Origin: Endozoicomonas sp. 8E | Lineage (GTDB): Bacteria > Pseudomonadota > Gammaproteobacteria > Pseudomonadales > Endozoicomonadaceae | Assembly: GCF_032883915.1 (NCBI RefSeq) | Contig: NZ_CP120717.1 | Location: 6,734,001-6,798,000, forward strand | Reading direction: 5' to 3' | Length of the DNA stretch: 64,000 bases | In this document: positions 38,953 to 47,805 of the stretch, piece by piece | How positions within the stretch are numbered: the stretch's first letter is position 1 | Layout: the number at the start of each line of letters is the position of its first letter | Made by a program: the position numbers and the translations under genes | Notes under the pieces: model-generated | What the model was told of the DNA's origin: nothing | The model's input: the letters and a program-made list of their open reading frames with translations, nothing else | The model's database searches: none

Positions 38953-38986
38953 AGCCTTGCCATGCCAGACAAGGGAGGGCAAGGCT
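38953..38986 (-). terminator. Hairpin downstream of elbB
   Basis: A nine-base stem (AGCCTTGCC / GGCAAGGCT) with a 16-base loop lies just after the elbB stop on the minus strand. It lacks a clear T run, so factor-independent termination is uncertain. Confidence 0.35.
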
Positions 38987-38994
38987 TCGAGAAA

Positions 38995-39648
38995 TCAGAC
39001 CATAGACAGAACACGATCAACCAGCTTGTCGATCCCCTCAGCGGCTTCACTGATGCTCCTGGCAATCATATAGGCTGGAGTAGTCACCAGTTTGTGACGG
39101 TCATCTACCACAATATCATCCACAGCACACTCTACATGCTTAACGCCAGTTTGCTCTAAAGCTGCAGCGGTTTCAGCGTCGTTGCCGATGGTGGCCAGAA
39201 CACCTTCACCAAATATGCGGCCGGCGATAGCAGGTGCAATACACATCAATCCGACAGGTTTTTCGGCTTCTGAGAAAGACTTGACCGCAAAGCTGACGCC
39301 ACTCTGAACCTTGAGCTCGCTGCCACTGAAGGCAAAATCCGATAAATTTTTTGCTGCTCCGAAACCACCGGGCAGAATCAGGGCGTCAAACTTTTCCGCC
39401 TTCAGCTCTCCAAGCGGCCTGATCTCACCCCGGGCAATCCTGGCCGCTTCTACCAATACGCTTCGGCCTTCATCCATTTCTTCGCCCGTCACATGATTAA
39501 TAACGTGATGTTGAGGTATATCGGGGGCAAAGCACTGGTAACTGGCTCCAAGCCGATCAAGACTGAGCAGGGTCAAAACGGCCTCATGGATCTCGCTGCC
39601 GTCAAAAACACCCGACCCGGAAAGAATAACAGCTACTTTTTTACTCAT
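38995..39648 (-). CDS. elbB: Glyoxalase ElbB (DJ-1/PfpI superfamily)
   Basis: The 217-residue protein has the same length as E. coli ElbB. The start MSKKVAVILSGSGVFDG is chosen, preceded by GGAGA; the upstream 20 in-frame residues are not conserved. Motifs include the nucleophile elbow around LMCIAPAIAGR (Cys of the DJ-1-like triad), ALILPGGFGAAKNLSDFA, and TTPAYM near the end. E. coli ElbB has weak glyoxalase activity and was linked to isoprenoid synthesis. The neighbours give no further hint. Confidence 0.93.
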   Translation of the reverse strand: MSKKVAVILSGSGVFDGSEIHEAVLTLLSLDRLGASYQCFAPDIPQHHVINHVTGEEMDEGRSVLVEAARIARGEIRPLGELKAEKFDALILPGGFGAAKNLSDFAFSGSELKVQSGVSFAVKSFSEAEKPVGLMCIAPAIAGRIFGEGVLATIGNDAETAAALEQTGVKHVECAVDDIVVDDRHKLVTTPAYMIARSISEAAEGIDKLVDRVLSMV

Positions 39649-39869
39649 GGATAGTCTCCATTTCATACCATCACGAAAGAGCGGCAGACCACAGATTCTG
39701 AAAATCATCAGCCACGGGCGAAAAAATCACTTCAATACTATAGTGGGACGACAAAGAAGGATGAAATAATTTTCACAATTAACACATAGACCCCTATGGA
39801 TTACGTCGACGATTCCGTCGTAGTCGAGCTAGACTGAAACAAAAATACTCGAATGGAGTCCCCGCCCCT

Positions 39870-41051
39870 TTGAAAAATCTTCTGGCTCTTAGACTGCTGA
39901 CATTATCCATTATGATGTTTGCCACTGGCCTGATTACCGGTTGGTGGTTGCATGAAGTGTTGGCTGTCAAGGGAAAAAAGACTTACTTCGAAAATCAGGA
40001 CTACCGGAACTGGCTGCCTCTTGGAGATTTCACTAACACGCTGGAATGGCCTGACATACCTCAGGAAATAATTGATTTTGAACGGGCACTGGAAGAACAC
40101 AGGTACGATGATGCCCTGATCATTTTTCAACGGCAGGAGCGACAGAATTCGGAACTTAGTCAACGACTGGAAACAGTCCTGCTGCAAAAAATAGATGAAT
40201 GGTATGAACACAGGGAGTACAGTATTGCTGCACTGGAACGTTTTACCCAACATTATTATCAAAACCCGGTTTTTCTGAAAAAGCTGGCCCAGCTCTACAC
40301 TGAGCAGCAGGAGCTGGAGAAAGCCATTGAAGTGCTGATCAGCGCCCGCTCATTCATCAGCCAGCCTGATCAGCTGGAAAATACAGCCGACAGTATTCAT
40401 AAGCTCAGCCGCCTTATATATGAGAACAGGCAGAAAAACCAACAACTCCAGGAAACCCTGCCCCTCTTCCAGAAACTGGCGACGCTGGAACCCGAGCGTG
40501 CCTTTTACCGGTTTGCAATGGCTCAGGGTTACCTGTCTGCCGAGGACTCCAACAATGCCATTCGCGAACTGGAGTTATTGCAGACCGATGAAGAGTTTGG
40601 TCGAATGGCTTCCAAACAACTGTCTGACCTGTTACCCCCTGTTCGGGAAGAACCCGAGGAGATGCCAGCCTCAGCCATTCCTCTTCTTGCTGAAGGCAAT
40701 CACTACATCGTAGCAGCGTTAACTCAGGATAAAAGCCAGCCAAGACTGCTGATTGACACTGGAGCCAGTCTGACAACTTTACCCAATGCTTTATTGAAAG
40801 AGCTTAAACGCAAGAAAATGGCCCATCGGGTAAATCATACCGAGTTGAAAACAGCCAGTGGGATTGTCTTTGCTCCTATTTATCGGGTGAAGGAGCTACA
40901 CCTCGGTCAATACATTGTCAAAGACCTGGAAGTAGCCGGATTAGAGCTGGACTACGCCTTTGCAGAAGGATTGCTGGGCATGAATGTACTGGGCCAGTTC
41001 CACTTTCAGATCGACCAGGACCGCAACTACCTGATTCTGTCACCCCGTTAA
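39870..41051 (+). CDS. Membrane-anchored retropepsin-like aspartic protease with TPR-like helices
   Basis: The 393-residue protein has an N-terminal membrane segment (about 8-30), then helical repeats rich in Leu/Glu (about 70-250) that resemble tetratricopeptide repeats. The C-terminal clan AA aspartic protease domain has its catalytic motif LIDTGASLTTLP near residue 292, a second strand AEGLLGMNVLGQF, and the ending YLILSPR. Such proteins work as dimers of one-Asp subunits; the substrate is unknown. The start is TTG, 11 bases after GGAG (39855-39858). The active domain most likely faces the periplasm, as the N-terminus looks like a signal anchor. Confidence 0.8.
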   Translation: MKNLLALRLLTLSIMMFATGLITGWWLHEVLAVKGKKTYFENQDYRNWLPLGDFTNTLEWPDIPQEIIDFERALEEHRYDDALIIFQRQERQNSELSQRLETVLLQKIDEWYEHREYSIAALERFTQHYYQNPVFLKKLAQLYTEQQELEKAIEVLISARSFISQPDQLENTADSIHKLSRLIYENRQKNQQLQETLPLFQKLATLEPERAFYRFAMAQGYLSAEDSNNAIRELELLQTDEEFGRMASKQLSDLLPPVREEPEEMPASAIPLLAEGNHYIVAALTQDKSQPRLLIDTGASLTTLPNALLKELKRKKMAHRVNHTELKTASGIVFAPIYRVKELHLGQYIVKDLEVAGLELDYAFAEGLLGMNVLGQFHFQIDQDRNYLILSPR

Positions 41052-41596
41052 CACCGAAGTGTTACCTCTGCCTGTTACGCATTAATACCTATCATCTGTA
41101 AGAGTAACAACATCTCGTAACCTTTTCTTCATCAGCCCCCATCGGAGAATTTAATTATCATTAAAAATCAACAAGTTAAAAAAACTGGCACAACCTATGC
41201 GTTAGACTGACAAAACAATAACAATAAAAACAAATAATAAAAATAATAACCGTGGCCCGAATAACAATAATAAGGGCAAACGTAAGTTGATTATTTTGCA
41301 GTATGCCCTCTGGGTTTACCATGGAGAAGGTAGCCAGCAAAATCATCCGTTTACAGTCTCTGGCGATACAATAAAAATAATAATTATTCGCCAGCTAAGG
41401 GGGAGGTTTGACTTCCCCCTTTTTTCTTTTCCATCTAACACCTGTCCGGTGTGTTGATATGAACTCCTAAAGACTATAAACCTGTGTCAACATCCCCCAT
41501 TGGAATGCTATGATGTACGCCAGACTGGAGCAGTACATCTGATCCACCGCGACGATATTACTGACTAACCAACAAAGATTTCATGCAAAACTCATC
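41052..41596 (+). other. Intergenic region before pcnB with an isolated terminator
   Basis: No protein gene is supported. The part 41210-41250 is a low-complexity stretch of AATAA-like units. A strong hairpin terminator lies at 41397-41425, about 350 bases after the preceding stop. It is therefore either a late terminator of the protease gene or the end of a small RNA. A weak TGTCAA / TATGAT pair at 41485-41514 could start pcnB transcription. Confidence 0.4.
41397..41425 (+). terminator. Intrinsic terminator upstream of pcnB
   Basis: Stem AAGGGGGA (41397-41404) pairs with TCCCCCTT (41414-41421), followed by six T. Confidence 0.85.
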
Positions 41597-43078
41597 ATGA
41601 CAGGCATCATTATTACAGTATTAGTGGTGCTGGGCATATCGCTTGCTGCTTACTTCTGGCTTAAGCCATCCACAGATAAAGACTCTGCACCCTCTGAATC
41701 GCAGCCTCCTGAACCCGACTCTGTTTGGGAACCTGGCGAATTCCAGTCTGAAGACCAGACTCGCATTACTCAAGAAAATCACCCTATTTCACGGCGGGAA
41801 ATCAGTGAAAATGCCCTGAAAGTACTCCACCGACTGAACAGTAATGGCTACGAAGCTTACCTGGTAGGGGGCTGCATCCGGGACCTTTACCTGGACCTTC
41901 ACCCTAAGGATTTTGACGTTGCCACCAATGCAACGCCTGAACAGGTCCGCAGACTGTTTCGTAACTCACGGATCATTGGTCGAAGATTCAAACTGGTTCA
42001 TATCCTGTTTGGTCGCGAAATGATTGAGGTCGCCACCTTCAGGGCTGGTCATGATGATGCCCGCAGTGATAGCCACAGCAAGGACAAGTCCGATCACTCC
42101 GATTCCGGACGGATTCTCAGAGACAACGTTTATGGCTCAATGAAAGACGACGCTATTCGTCGAGACTTTACCGTCAATGCACTCTATTACGACGTCCGTG
42201 ATTACTCTGTCATAGATTACTGCGGTGGTGTACGAGATCTTGAAAATCAGACTTTGAAGTTGATTGGTGATCCGGTTAAACGATATCACGAAGATCCGGT
42301 CCGAATGATACGGGCCCTTCGCTTTGTAGCCAAGCTGGATTTCGATATGGACCCTGCAACAGCGGACCCCATCTATGATCTGGGTTATTTGTTGAGTGAC
42401 ATACCATCGGCCAGACTGTTTGATGAGGTGCTGAAACTACTGCAATCAGGCAAAGGGGTAAAAACTTTCCACCTTCTGCGTGAATACAGTCTGCTTCAAT
42501 ACCTTTTCCCGGCAACACATCACAGCCTTGAAGCTCAGGATGAATTTGCTGAAGCACTGATTATCAGGGCGCTGGAAAGTACCGATTCACGCATTGCTCG
42601 TGGCAAACCCGTCACGCCTGCTTTTTTATTTGCTGCCTTCCTCTGGGCACCGCTGCAAAGACTGGCGGGGGATCTCCGTGAGCAGGGCGTTCCTCCCACA
42701 CCCGCTCTGCAACAGGCAGCCATGGTCGTGCTGGACAATCAGTGTGCTCACACTGCGGTTCCAAAACGTTTCACCATGGTAGTGCGGGATATCTGGGAAA
42801 TGCAGTATCGACTGGAACGCCGTCAGCCCAAAACCATTGAGTCCTTAATGGAGCACCCTAAATTCAGGGCCTCCTATGATTTTCTGGTACTCAGGGAAGC
42901 CACCGGTGAAGCACTGGACGGAGCGGGGGGGTGGTGGACCGACATCCAGGACTCTGCTGACCAGGACAGAAATAGCATGATTCGCGACCTTCATTCCCGC
43001 CCCGGCGGTAAGGGAGGCCAGAAACGAAGAAGACGCCGCCCGCGCAAGCGTCCTCCCGTAATGAACAAACCGCAATAA
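41597..43078 (+). CDS. pcnB: Poly(A) polymerase I PcnB with an N-terminal membrane segment
   Basis: PcnB adds 3' poly(A) tails that promote RNA decay. The 493-residue protein has the nucleotidyltransferase core: YLVGGCIRDLYL, the catalytic KDFDVATNATPEQ, RRDFTVNALYY, and the RNA-binding DPVRMIRALRFVAKL. The C-terminus is very basic (KRRRRRPRKR). Unusually, residues 1-22 form a hydrophobic helix (GIIITVLVVLGISLAAYFWL) before a Pro/Glu-rich linker. No good ribosome site precedes this ATG, but the frame is continuous and no alternative start lies close to the conserved core. folK follows after 20 bases, the usual order. Confidence 0.92.
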   Translation: MTGIIITVLVVLGISLAAYFWLKPSTDKDSAPSESQPPEPDSVWEPGEFQSEDQTRITQENHPISRREISENALKVLHRLNSNGYEAYLVGGCIRDLYLDLHPKDFDVATNATPEQVRRLFRNSRIIGRRFKLVHILFGREMIEVATFRAGHDDARSDSHSKDKSDHSDSGRILRDNVYGSMKDDAIRRDFTVNALYYDVRDYSVIDYCGGVRDLENQTLKLIGDPVKRYHEDPVRMIRALRFVAKLDFDMDPATADPIYDLGYLLSDIPSARLFDEVLKLLQSGKGVKTFHLLREYSLLQYLFPATHHSLEAQDEFAEALIIRALESTDSRIARGKPVTPAFLFAAFLWAPLQRLAGDLREQGVPPTPALQQAAMVVLDNQCAHTAVPKRFTMVVRDIWEMQYRLERRQPKTIESLMEHPKFRASYDFLVLREATGEALDGAGGWWTDIQDSADQDRNSMIRDLHSRPGGKGGQKRRRRRPRKRPPVMNKPQ

Positions 43079-43098
43079 ATCAGTGAAGCTGAAGAATT

Positions 43099-43596
43099 AT
43101 GACCACCGTCTATATAGCCCTGGGCAGCAACCTGGAAAATCCCGGTCTGCAATTGCAAAGAGCCGTGGACGACATCGACTCCCTGCCCGAAGTTGAATTA
43201 TCAGGCTGTTCAAAGCTCTATATCAGTGAGCCGGTGGGTCCTGAAGGGCAGCCCGACTATTGCAATGCCGCCGTTCGGATTGAAACCACACTGGAGCCAC
43301 TGGCATTACTGGACGCTATGCAGGCCATTGAAAATGACCATGGCAGAGTCAGAACTGTGCACTGGGGGCCCAGAACACTTGATCTCGATATTATCCTGTA
43401 CGGTGATGACATCATTGAATCCAAGCGTCTGACGGTGCCCCACTATCAAATGCATGTGAGAAACTTTGTGCTCTGTCCACTGCTCGATATCGCCCCTGAC
43501 CTGACCCTGCCCGATGGCCGCAAGGCAGCCGCGCTTTTGGCAGAAGTCGGAACCGCAGGGATTGAAGTCGTGGCAACAAAGTATCCCTGGCTATAA
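43099..43596 (+). CDS. folK: Hydroxymethyl-dihydropterin pyrophosphokinase FolK
   Basis: FolK transfers pyrophosphate from ATP to 6-hydroxymethyl-7,8-dihydropterin in folate synthesis. The 165-residue protein shows ALGSNLENP at the N-terminus, pterin-binding YCNAAVRIET, and the signature HWGPRTLDLDIILYG with the two metal-binding Asp residues. It lies 20 bases after pcnB, so the two are probably cotranscribed. panB follows after its own promoter. Confidence 0.96.
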   Translation: MTTVYIALGSNLENPGLQLQRAVDDIDSLPEVELSGCSKLYISEPVGPEGQPDYCNAAVRIETTLEPLALLDAMQAIENDHGRVRTVHWGPRTLDLDIILYGDDIIESKRLTVPHYQMHVRNFVLCPLLDIAPDLTLPDGRKAAALLAEVGTAGIEVVATKYPWL

Positions 43597-43619
43597 ACCT
43601 CCGTGTCATGCCGGAGGCA

Positions 43620-43648
43620 CTGACACATCTGGTTGCTTTGCGTATAAT
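43620..43648 (+). promoter_or_regulatory. Sigma-70 promoter of panB
   Basis: CTGACA (43620-43625), a 17-base spacer and a perfect TATAAT (43643-43648) lie 39 bases before the panB start. Just upstream, CCTCCG / CGGAGG (43598-43617) forms a small hairpin after folK without a T run. Confidence 0.75.
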
Positions 43649-43686
43649 CCGCTGCTAATAACGTTAAAGGCTCAAGGTCCTGATAG

Positions 43687-44481
43687 ATGGCAAAAGTAAC
43701 CCTGAAAACCCTGGCCGACATGAAACAATCCGGCGAGAAATTTACCAGCCTGACTGCCTATGACGCGACGCTCGCCCATCTGCTCAGCACTCAGGGGGTT
43801 GAAGTCATTCTGGTAGGAGACTCCCTTGGCAATGTCATACAGGGCAATAGCAGTACCGTTCCCGTCACCGTCGATGACATGTGCTACCACACCCGCTGTG
43901 TAGCCCGGGCAGCCCATGATTCCATGGTCATGGCAGACCTTCCTTTTGCTTCCTACGCCACCGAAGAACAGGCAGTGATCAATGCCGCCAGAATCATGCA
44001 GGCCGGTGCCGAAGTGGTGAAACTGGAAGGTGAAGGCTGGTTGCCTCCTATCGTGACCTGCCTCAGGCAGCAGGGCATTCCTGTCTGTGTCCATATGGGA
44101 CTCACGCCACAATTTGTCAATGTCTTTGGCGGCTACAAGGTTCAGGGTCGGGAAGAGGAAAGAGCCAACAGCATGATCCAGGCAGCCATTGATCTGCAAG
44201 CTGCCGGTGCGGCCATGCTGCTTCTGGAATGTGTGCCCAACGACCTGGCTCGGGAAATCACTAAAGCCGTTGACATCCCGGTTATCGGCATTGGTGCCGG
44301 AGACGCAACCGATGGCCAGATTCTGGTCCTCCATGACATGCTCCACCTGACAGCGGGCCGCAAGCCCAAGTTTGTCAAAAACTACATGCAAGACAGTGCC
44401 TCCCCACAGGAAGCTGTGGCCCAGTATGTTGCAGAAGTTAAAGACGGCACTTTCCCGGGTCCGGAACACAGCTTCAATTGA
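43687..44481 (+). CDS. panB: Ketopantoate hydroxymethyltransferase PanB
   Basis: PanB makes ketopantoate from ketoisovalerate, the first committed step of pantothenate synthesis. The 264-residue TIM barrel has the metal-binding [18 protein letters not shown], the HMGLTPQ loop, the catalytic Glu in LLLECVP, and [15 protein letters not shown] short direct promoter precedes it and a terminator follows, separating it from panC. Confidence 0.97.
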   Translation: MAKVTLKTLADMKQSGEKFTSLTAYDATLAHLLSTQGVEVILVGDSLGNVIQGNSSTVPVTVDDMCYHTRCVARAAHDSMVMADLPFASYATEEQAVINAARIMQAGAEVVKLEGEGWLPPIVTCLRQQGIPVCVHMGLTPQFVNVFGGYKVQGREEERANSMIQAAIDLQAAGAAMLLLECVPNDLAREITKAVDIPVIGIGAGDATDGQILVLHDMLHLTAGRKPKFVKNYMQDSASPQEAVAQYVAEVKDGTFPGPEHSFN

Positions 44482-44550
44482 GTCTCTCCATTCAGTCAGG
44501 TCTCTGAATGATCTGCCTGAATGGTATAAACAGAATGTCTTACAGCCGCC

Positions 44551-44575
44551 AAAAGCCAAAAGTACTGGCTTTTTT
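44551..44575 (+). terminator. Intrinsic terminator between panB and panC
   Basis: Stem AAAAGCCA (44551-44558) and TGGCTTTT (44566-44573) with a seven-base loop and a T run. It lies 28 bases before the panC start, so panC may be transcribed by readthrough or have its own control. Confidence 0.75.
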
Positions 44576-44603
44576 AAAGTCACTGATCGTCTAGTTATTC
44601 GCT

Positions 44604-45464
44604 ATGAAAACACTTCATACCATCGCTGAAATCCAGACTGGAGTAGCAGCTTGCAGAGCAGAAGGCAAAACCGTAGCTTTCGTGCCGACTATGGGTAATC
44701 TGCACGGCGGTCACCTGACTCTGGTCGAAAAAGCTCAAGAGCTCTGCGATGTGGTCGTTGTCAGCATTTATGTCAACCCACTGCAGTTTGGCCCGAATGA
44801 AGACTACGACTCTTACCCTCGCACCATGGAGCAGGACCAGCAGCTCCTGATCGAGCAGGGAGTGGACCTGCTCTACACTGCCCAGACGGCAGAAATTTAT
44901 CCCGAAGGCAGCGAACATCACACCCACGTCAGTGTCGAAGAGCTTGATGGCATGCACTGTGGCAAAAGCCGTCCGGGCTTTTTCACAGGTATAGCCACAG
45001 TGGTCAGCAAACTGTTTAATATTGTTCGTCCCGACGTGGCTGTATTCGGAGAAAAAGACTTCCAGCAGCTGGCCATCATTCGCAAAATGGCCAAAGACAT
45101 GTGCATACCTGTTGAGATTGTCGGTGCACCTATCGCCCGCGAAGATACCGGACTGGCCATGAGTTCCCGTAATGGTTATCTGACACCGGAAGAACGTGAA
45201 GAAATAGCCCCCACGCTTTATCGCTGTCTGCAGGCCGCACGTAAAGCTATCCTGGCGGGCGAGTGTGATTATGACCTGCTGCGCCGTGACGCTTTTGCAA
45301 AAATGGCACAGGCTGGATTCAAGCCGGACTATTTCAATATCAGCAGTACTACCACGCTTCTGCCAGCGGGTCCCGATGACCAGAACCTGGTGATTCTGGC
45401 AGCCGCCTACCTTGGCAAGGCCCGATTGATTGACAACATCACGATAACACGTCAGAAAGATTAG
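44604..45464 (+). CDS. panC: Pantothenate synthetase PanC
   Basis: PanC condenses pantoate and beta-alanine using ATP. The 286-residue protein has the HIGH-like motif in FVPTMGNLHGGHLTLVEKA, the SIYVNPLQFGPNEDY segment, the FGEKDFQQL motif and the KMSKS-like MSSRNGYL. It follows panB with a terminator in the gap. No panD is nearby. Confidence 0.97.
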   Translation: MKTLHTIAEIQTGVAACRAEGKTVAFVPTMGNLHGGHLTLVEKAQELCDVVVVSIYVNPLQFGPNEDYDSYPRTMEQDQQLLIEQGVDLLYTAQTAEIYPEGSEHHTHVSVEELDGMHCGKSRPGFFTGIATVVSKLFNIVRPDVAVFGEKDFQQLAIIRKMAKDMCIPVEIVGAPIAREDTGLAMSSRNGYLTPEEREEIAPTLYRCLQAARKAILAGECDYDLLRRDAFAKMAQAGFKPDYFNISSTTTLLPAGPDDQNLVILAAAYLGKARLIDNITITRQKD

Positions 45465-45542
45465 CAATGGTTGAATTAACCGGGAGCTAAACAGGGAAAG
45501 AGTGTCTTATACTGAACCAGGCTCAATACGAAGGTAAACCCT

Positions 45543-46070
45543 ATGGGAGACAGGACTCGACAGGTTTCACACTGGTTTAGCCGGTGCAGGAGTGTTTTAA
45601 GTATAGGGTTACTGACACTGATCAGTTACAGCCCTCTGGCTTTGACTGCCCAGGAAGCCCCCTATGGCATGTGGTTGTTACTAAACCCTGAAGTGCTGGG
45701 AAAGAAAGTGACAGCGGGTGCATTGATAATATGCTCGGGAAATGCTTCCAGCGATTCTGATTGTGGAGAAAAAAATCATTTCACTCTGGTTTTTCTTGAA
45801 GATAACGGAACCTATGGCTGTACAGACTTCGTGTCTAAAGGATCGGCCAAAAAAGAAGCAGAGAAGCCCTGGCAACTGTTTGCCAGGGATGACGACGATG
45901 AAGAGAAGGAAACTTTGTTGGCTAACATTGAGCGGTCCGGTGAGCATTTGATATTGACTGATCAAGAGCAGCGCCACTCATTGAAATTTAAAAAAGATAC
46001 CTACAAAAATATAGAAAAAATAATTGATGATATATGCAGTCAAAAATATAAGGAGCAGAAACCTCATTAA
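45543..46070 (+). CDS. Exported protein of unknown function
   Basis: This 175-residue protein is not recognised. It has a signal peptide after a basic start (hydrophobic SVLSIGLLTLISYSPLALTA, cleavage near AQE). The mature part has four Cys residues (in IICSGNA, SDCGEK, YGCTDF and DDICSQK) that could form disulfides, an acidic stretch DDDDEEKE and a Lys-rich C-terminus. It sits between panC and pgi with gaps of 78 and 67 bases, and has its own reading direction in line with both. Confidence 0.6.
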   Translation: MGDRTRQVSHWFSRCRSVLSIGLLTLISYSPLALTAQEAPYGMWLLLNPEVLGKKVTAGALIICSGNASSDSDCGEKNHFTLVFLEDNGTYGCTDFVSKGSAKKEAEKPWQLFARDDDDEEKETLLANIERSGEHLILTDQEQRHSLKFKKDTYKNIEKIIDDICSQKYKEQKPH

Positions 46071-46137
46071 ATCAACAAAGCATTCGTACCATTCATAAAT
46101 TCTACTTTCTATCACAACACTCCGAGGCTGTACTCAC

Positions 46138-47781
46138 ATGAGTCCTATTCAACACTTGCCTGAATTCTCATCACTGGAAACCCTGCAACAAAAGATGGCA
46201 GGCACGCACCTGCGAGAACTGTTTGCAGCTGACAAGGACCGGTTCGAACGCTACAGCCTGGAAGCGGCTGGCCTGTTTCTGGATTACTCCAAAAACCTGA
46301 TAAACGACGATGTAATGTCTTCCCTGATGACGATGGCTGAACAAGCCAGACTGCCAGAGGCCATTCAGGCCATGTTCCGGGGTGACAAAATCAATTACAC
46401 CGAGAAGCGTGCCGTTCTGCACACAGCCCTGCGTAACTTTGGCACAGACCCGGTCATGGTCGACGGTGAAGATGTCATGCCCAAAATTCGTGATACCCAC
46501 AAGCGCATGAAAGGCATTACCGACTCAGTGCATTCCGGCGAGTGGCAAGGCTTCACTGGCAAAGCCATCAAACACATTGTCAATATTGGTATTGGCGGCT
46601 CCTATCTGGGTCTGAAGACAGTCATCAATGCCCTGACGCCTTATCATGTTGAAGGGCTCGAACATCACTATGTAGCCAATATTGATCCGAACGAAATTTC
46701 TGAAGTTTTCCGCAGGATTGATCCGGAAACCACCCTGTTTATCGTGGCTTCCAAGTCCTTTGGCACATTGGAAACCTTGCAAAATGCTCAGGCTGCCCGT
46801 GCCTGGATGCTGGAAAAAGGTTGTGCCGAATCCGACATTCGCAAACACTTCGTGGCTATTTCCACCAATCTGAAAGCCATTGATGAGTTTGGTATCGCCC
46901 AGGAAAACACCTTGCCACTCTGGGACTGGGTCGGTGGCCGTTACTCTCTTTGGTCCACCATTGGATTGATGATCAGTCTGGTTGTGGGCTTTGAGAACTT
47001 CCAGAAACTGCTGAAAGGTGCCTGGGAGATGGACAAACACTTCGCCCAGGCGCCTCTGGAAAAGAACATGCCGGTTATCCTGGGTATGCTGGGCGTCTGG
47101 TACCAGAACTACTTTGGCTCAGAGTCCCACGCCGTTATTTCCTACGATTACTTCCTACGTGACTTCCCGGGCCATTTACAACAGATGGATATGGAAAGTA
47201 ACGGCAAGCAGACCCGCAGAGATGGCAGCACCGTTAATTACCAGACAGGTGCCGTTATCTGGGGTGGCACAGGCACTAATGACCAGCACGCCTATCACCA
47301 GTTGCTGCATCAGGGTACACGACTGATTCCTGTGGACTTCATTGCTCCGGCCACCAGCCATAATCCACTGGGCGAACAGCATCCATGGCTATTTGCCAAC
47401 GCTCTGGCCCAGAGTCAGGCCATGATGCAGGGTAAGAATCTGGATGAGGTTCGTGAAGAGTTAACAAAGGCGGGCATAAGCAGTGCCGATGTTGAGGCTC
47501 TGGCGCCTCACAAGGTGATTCCCGGCAACCGTCCCAACAATATGATTGTGCCTGAGAAAATCACTCCGGAGGTGGTGGGTGCTCTGGTCGCACTCTATGA
47601 ACAGAAAGTCTTTGTGCAGGGAGCCCTCTGGCAGATCAACTCTTTTGACCAATGGGGCGTAGAACTGGGCAAGGTTCTGGGCAACCGGGTTTATGACCGC
47701 CTGAAAGAGTCCGGTACGACTTCCGATCAGGACAGTTCCACTAATGGACTGGCTAATCGTTTCAAGCGTTTTAATGCCTGA
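46138..47781 (+). CDS. pgi: Glucose-6-phosphate isomerase Pgi
   Basis: Pgi interconverts glucose-6-phosphate and fructose-6-phosphate in glycolysis and gluconeogenesis. The 547-residue protein has NIGIGGSYLGLK, the phosphate-binding VASKSFGTLETL, WDWVGGRYSLWSTIG, catalytic Glu and His regions including GTNDQHAYHQLLHQG, and the catalytic Lys in FDQWGVELGKVLG. It is of normal length for gammaproteobacteria. The 187-bp repeat array begins only about 25 bases after its stop. Confidence 0.98.
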   Translation: MSPIQHLPEFSSLETLQQKMAGTHLRELFAADKDRFERYSLEAAGLFLDYSKNLINDDVMSSLMTMAEQARLPEAIQAMFRGDKINYTEKRAVLHTALRNFGTDPVMVDGEDVMPKIRDTHKRMKGITDSVHSGEWQGFTGKAIKHIVNIGIGGSYLGLKTVINALTPYHVEGLEHHYVANIDPNEISEVFRRIDPETTLFIVASKSFGTLETLQNAQAARAWMLEKGCAESDIRKHFVAISTNLKAIDEFGIAQENTLPLWDWVGGRYSLWSTIGLMISLVVGFENFQKLLKGAWEMDKHFAQAPLEKNMPVILGMLGVWYQNYFGSESHAVISYDYFLRDFPGHLQQMDMESNGKQTRRDGSTVNYQTGAVIWGGTGTNDQHAYHQLLHQGTRLIPVDFIAPATSHNPLGEQHPWLFANALAQSQAMMQGKNLDEVREELTKAGISSADVEALAPHKVIPGNRPNNMIVPEKITPEVVGALVALYEQKVFVQGALWQINSFDQWGVELGKVLGNRVYDRLKESGTTSDQDSSTNGLANRFKRFNA

Positions 47782-47805
47782 TTGAGGATGAATAGCGACA
47801 GCCTC

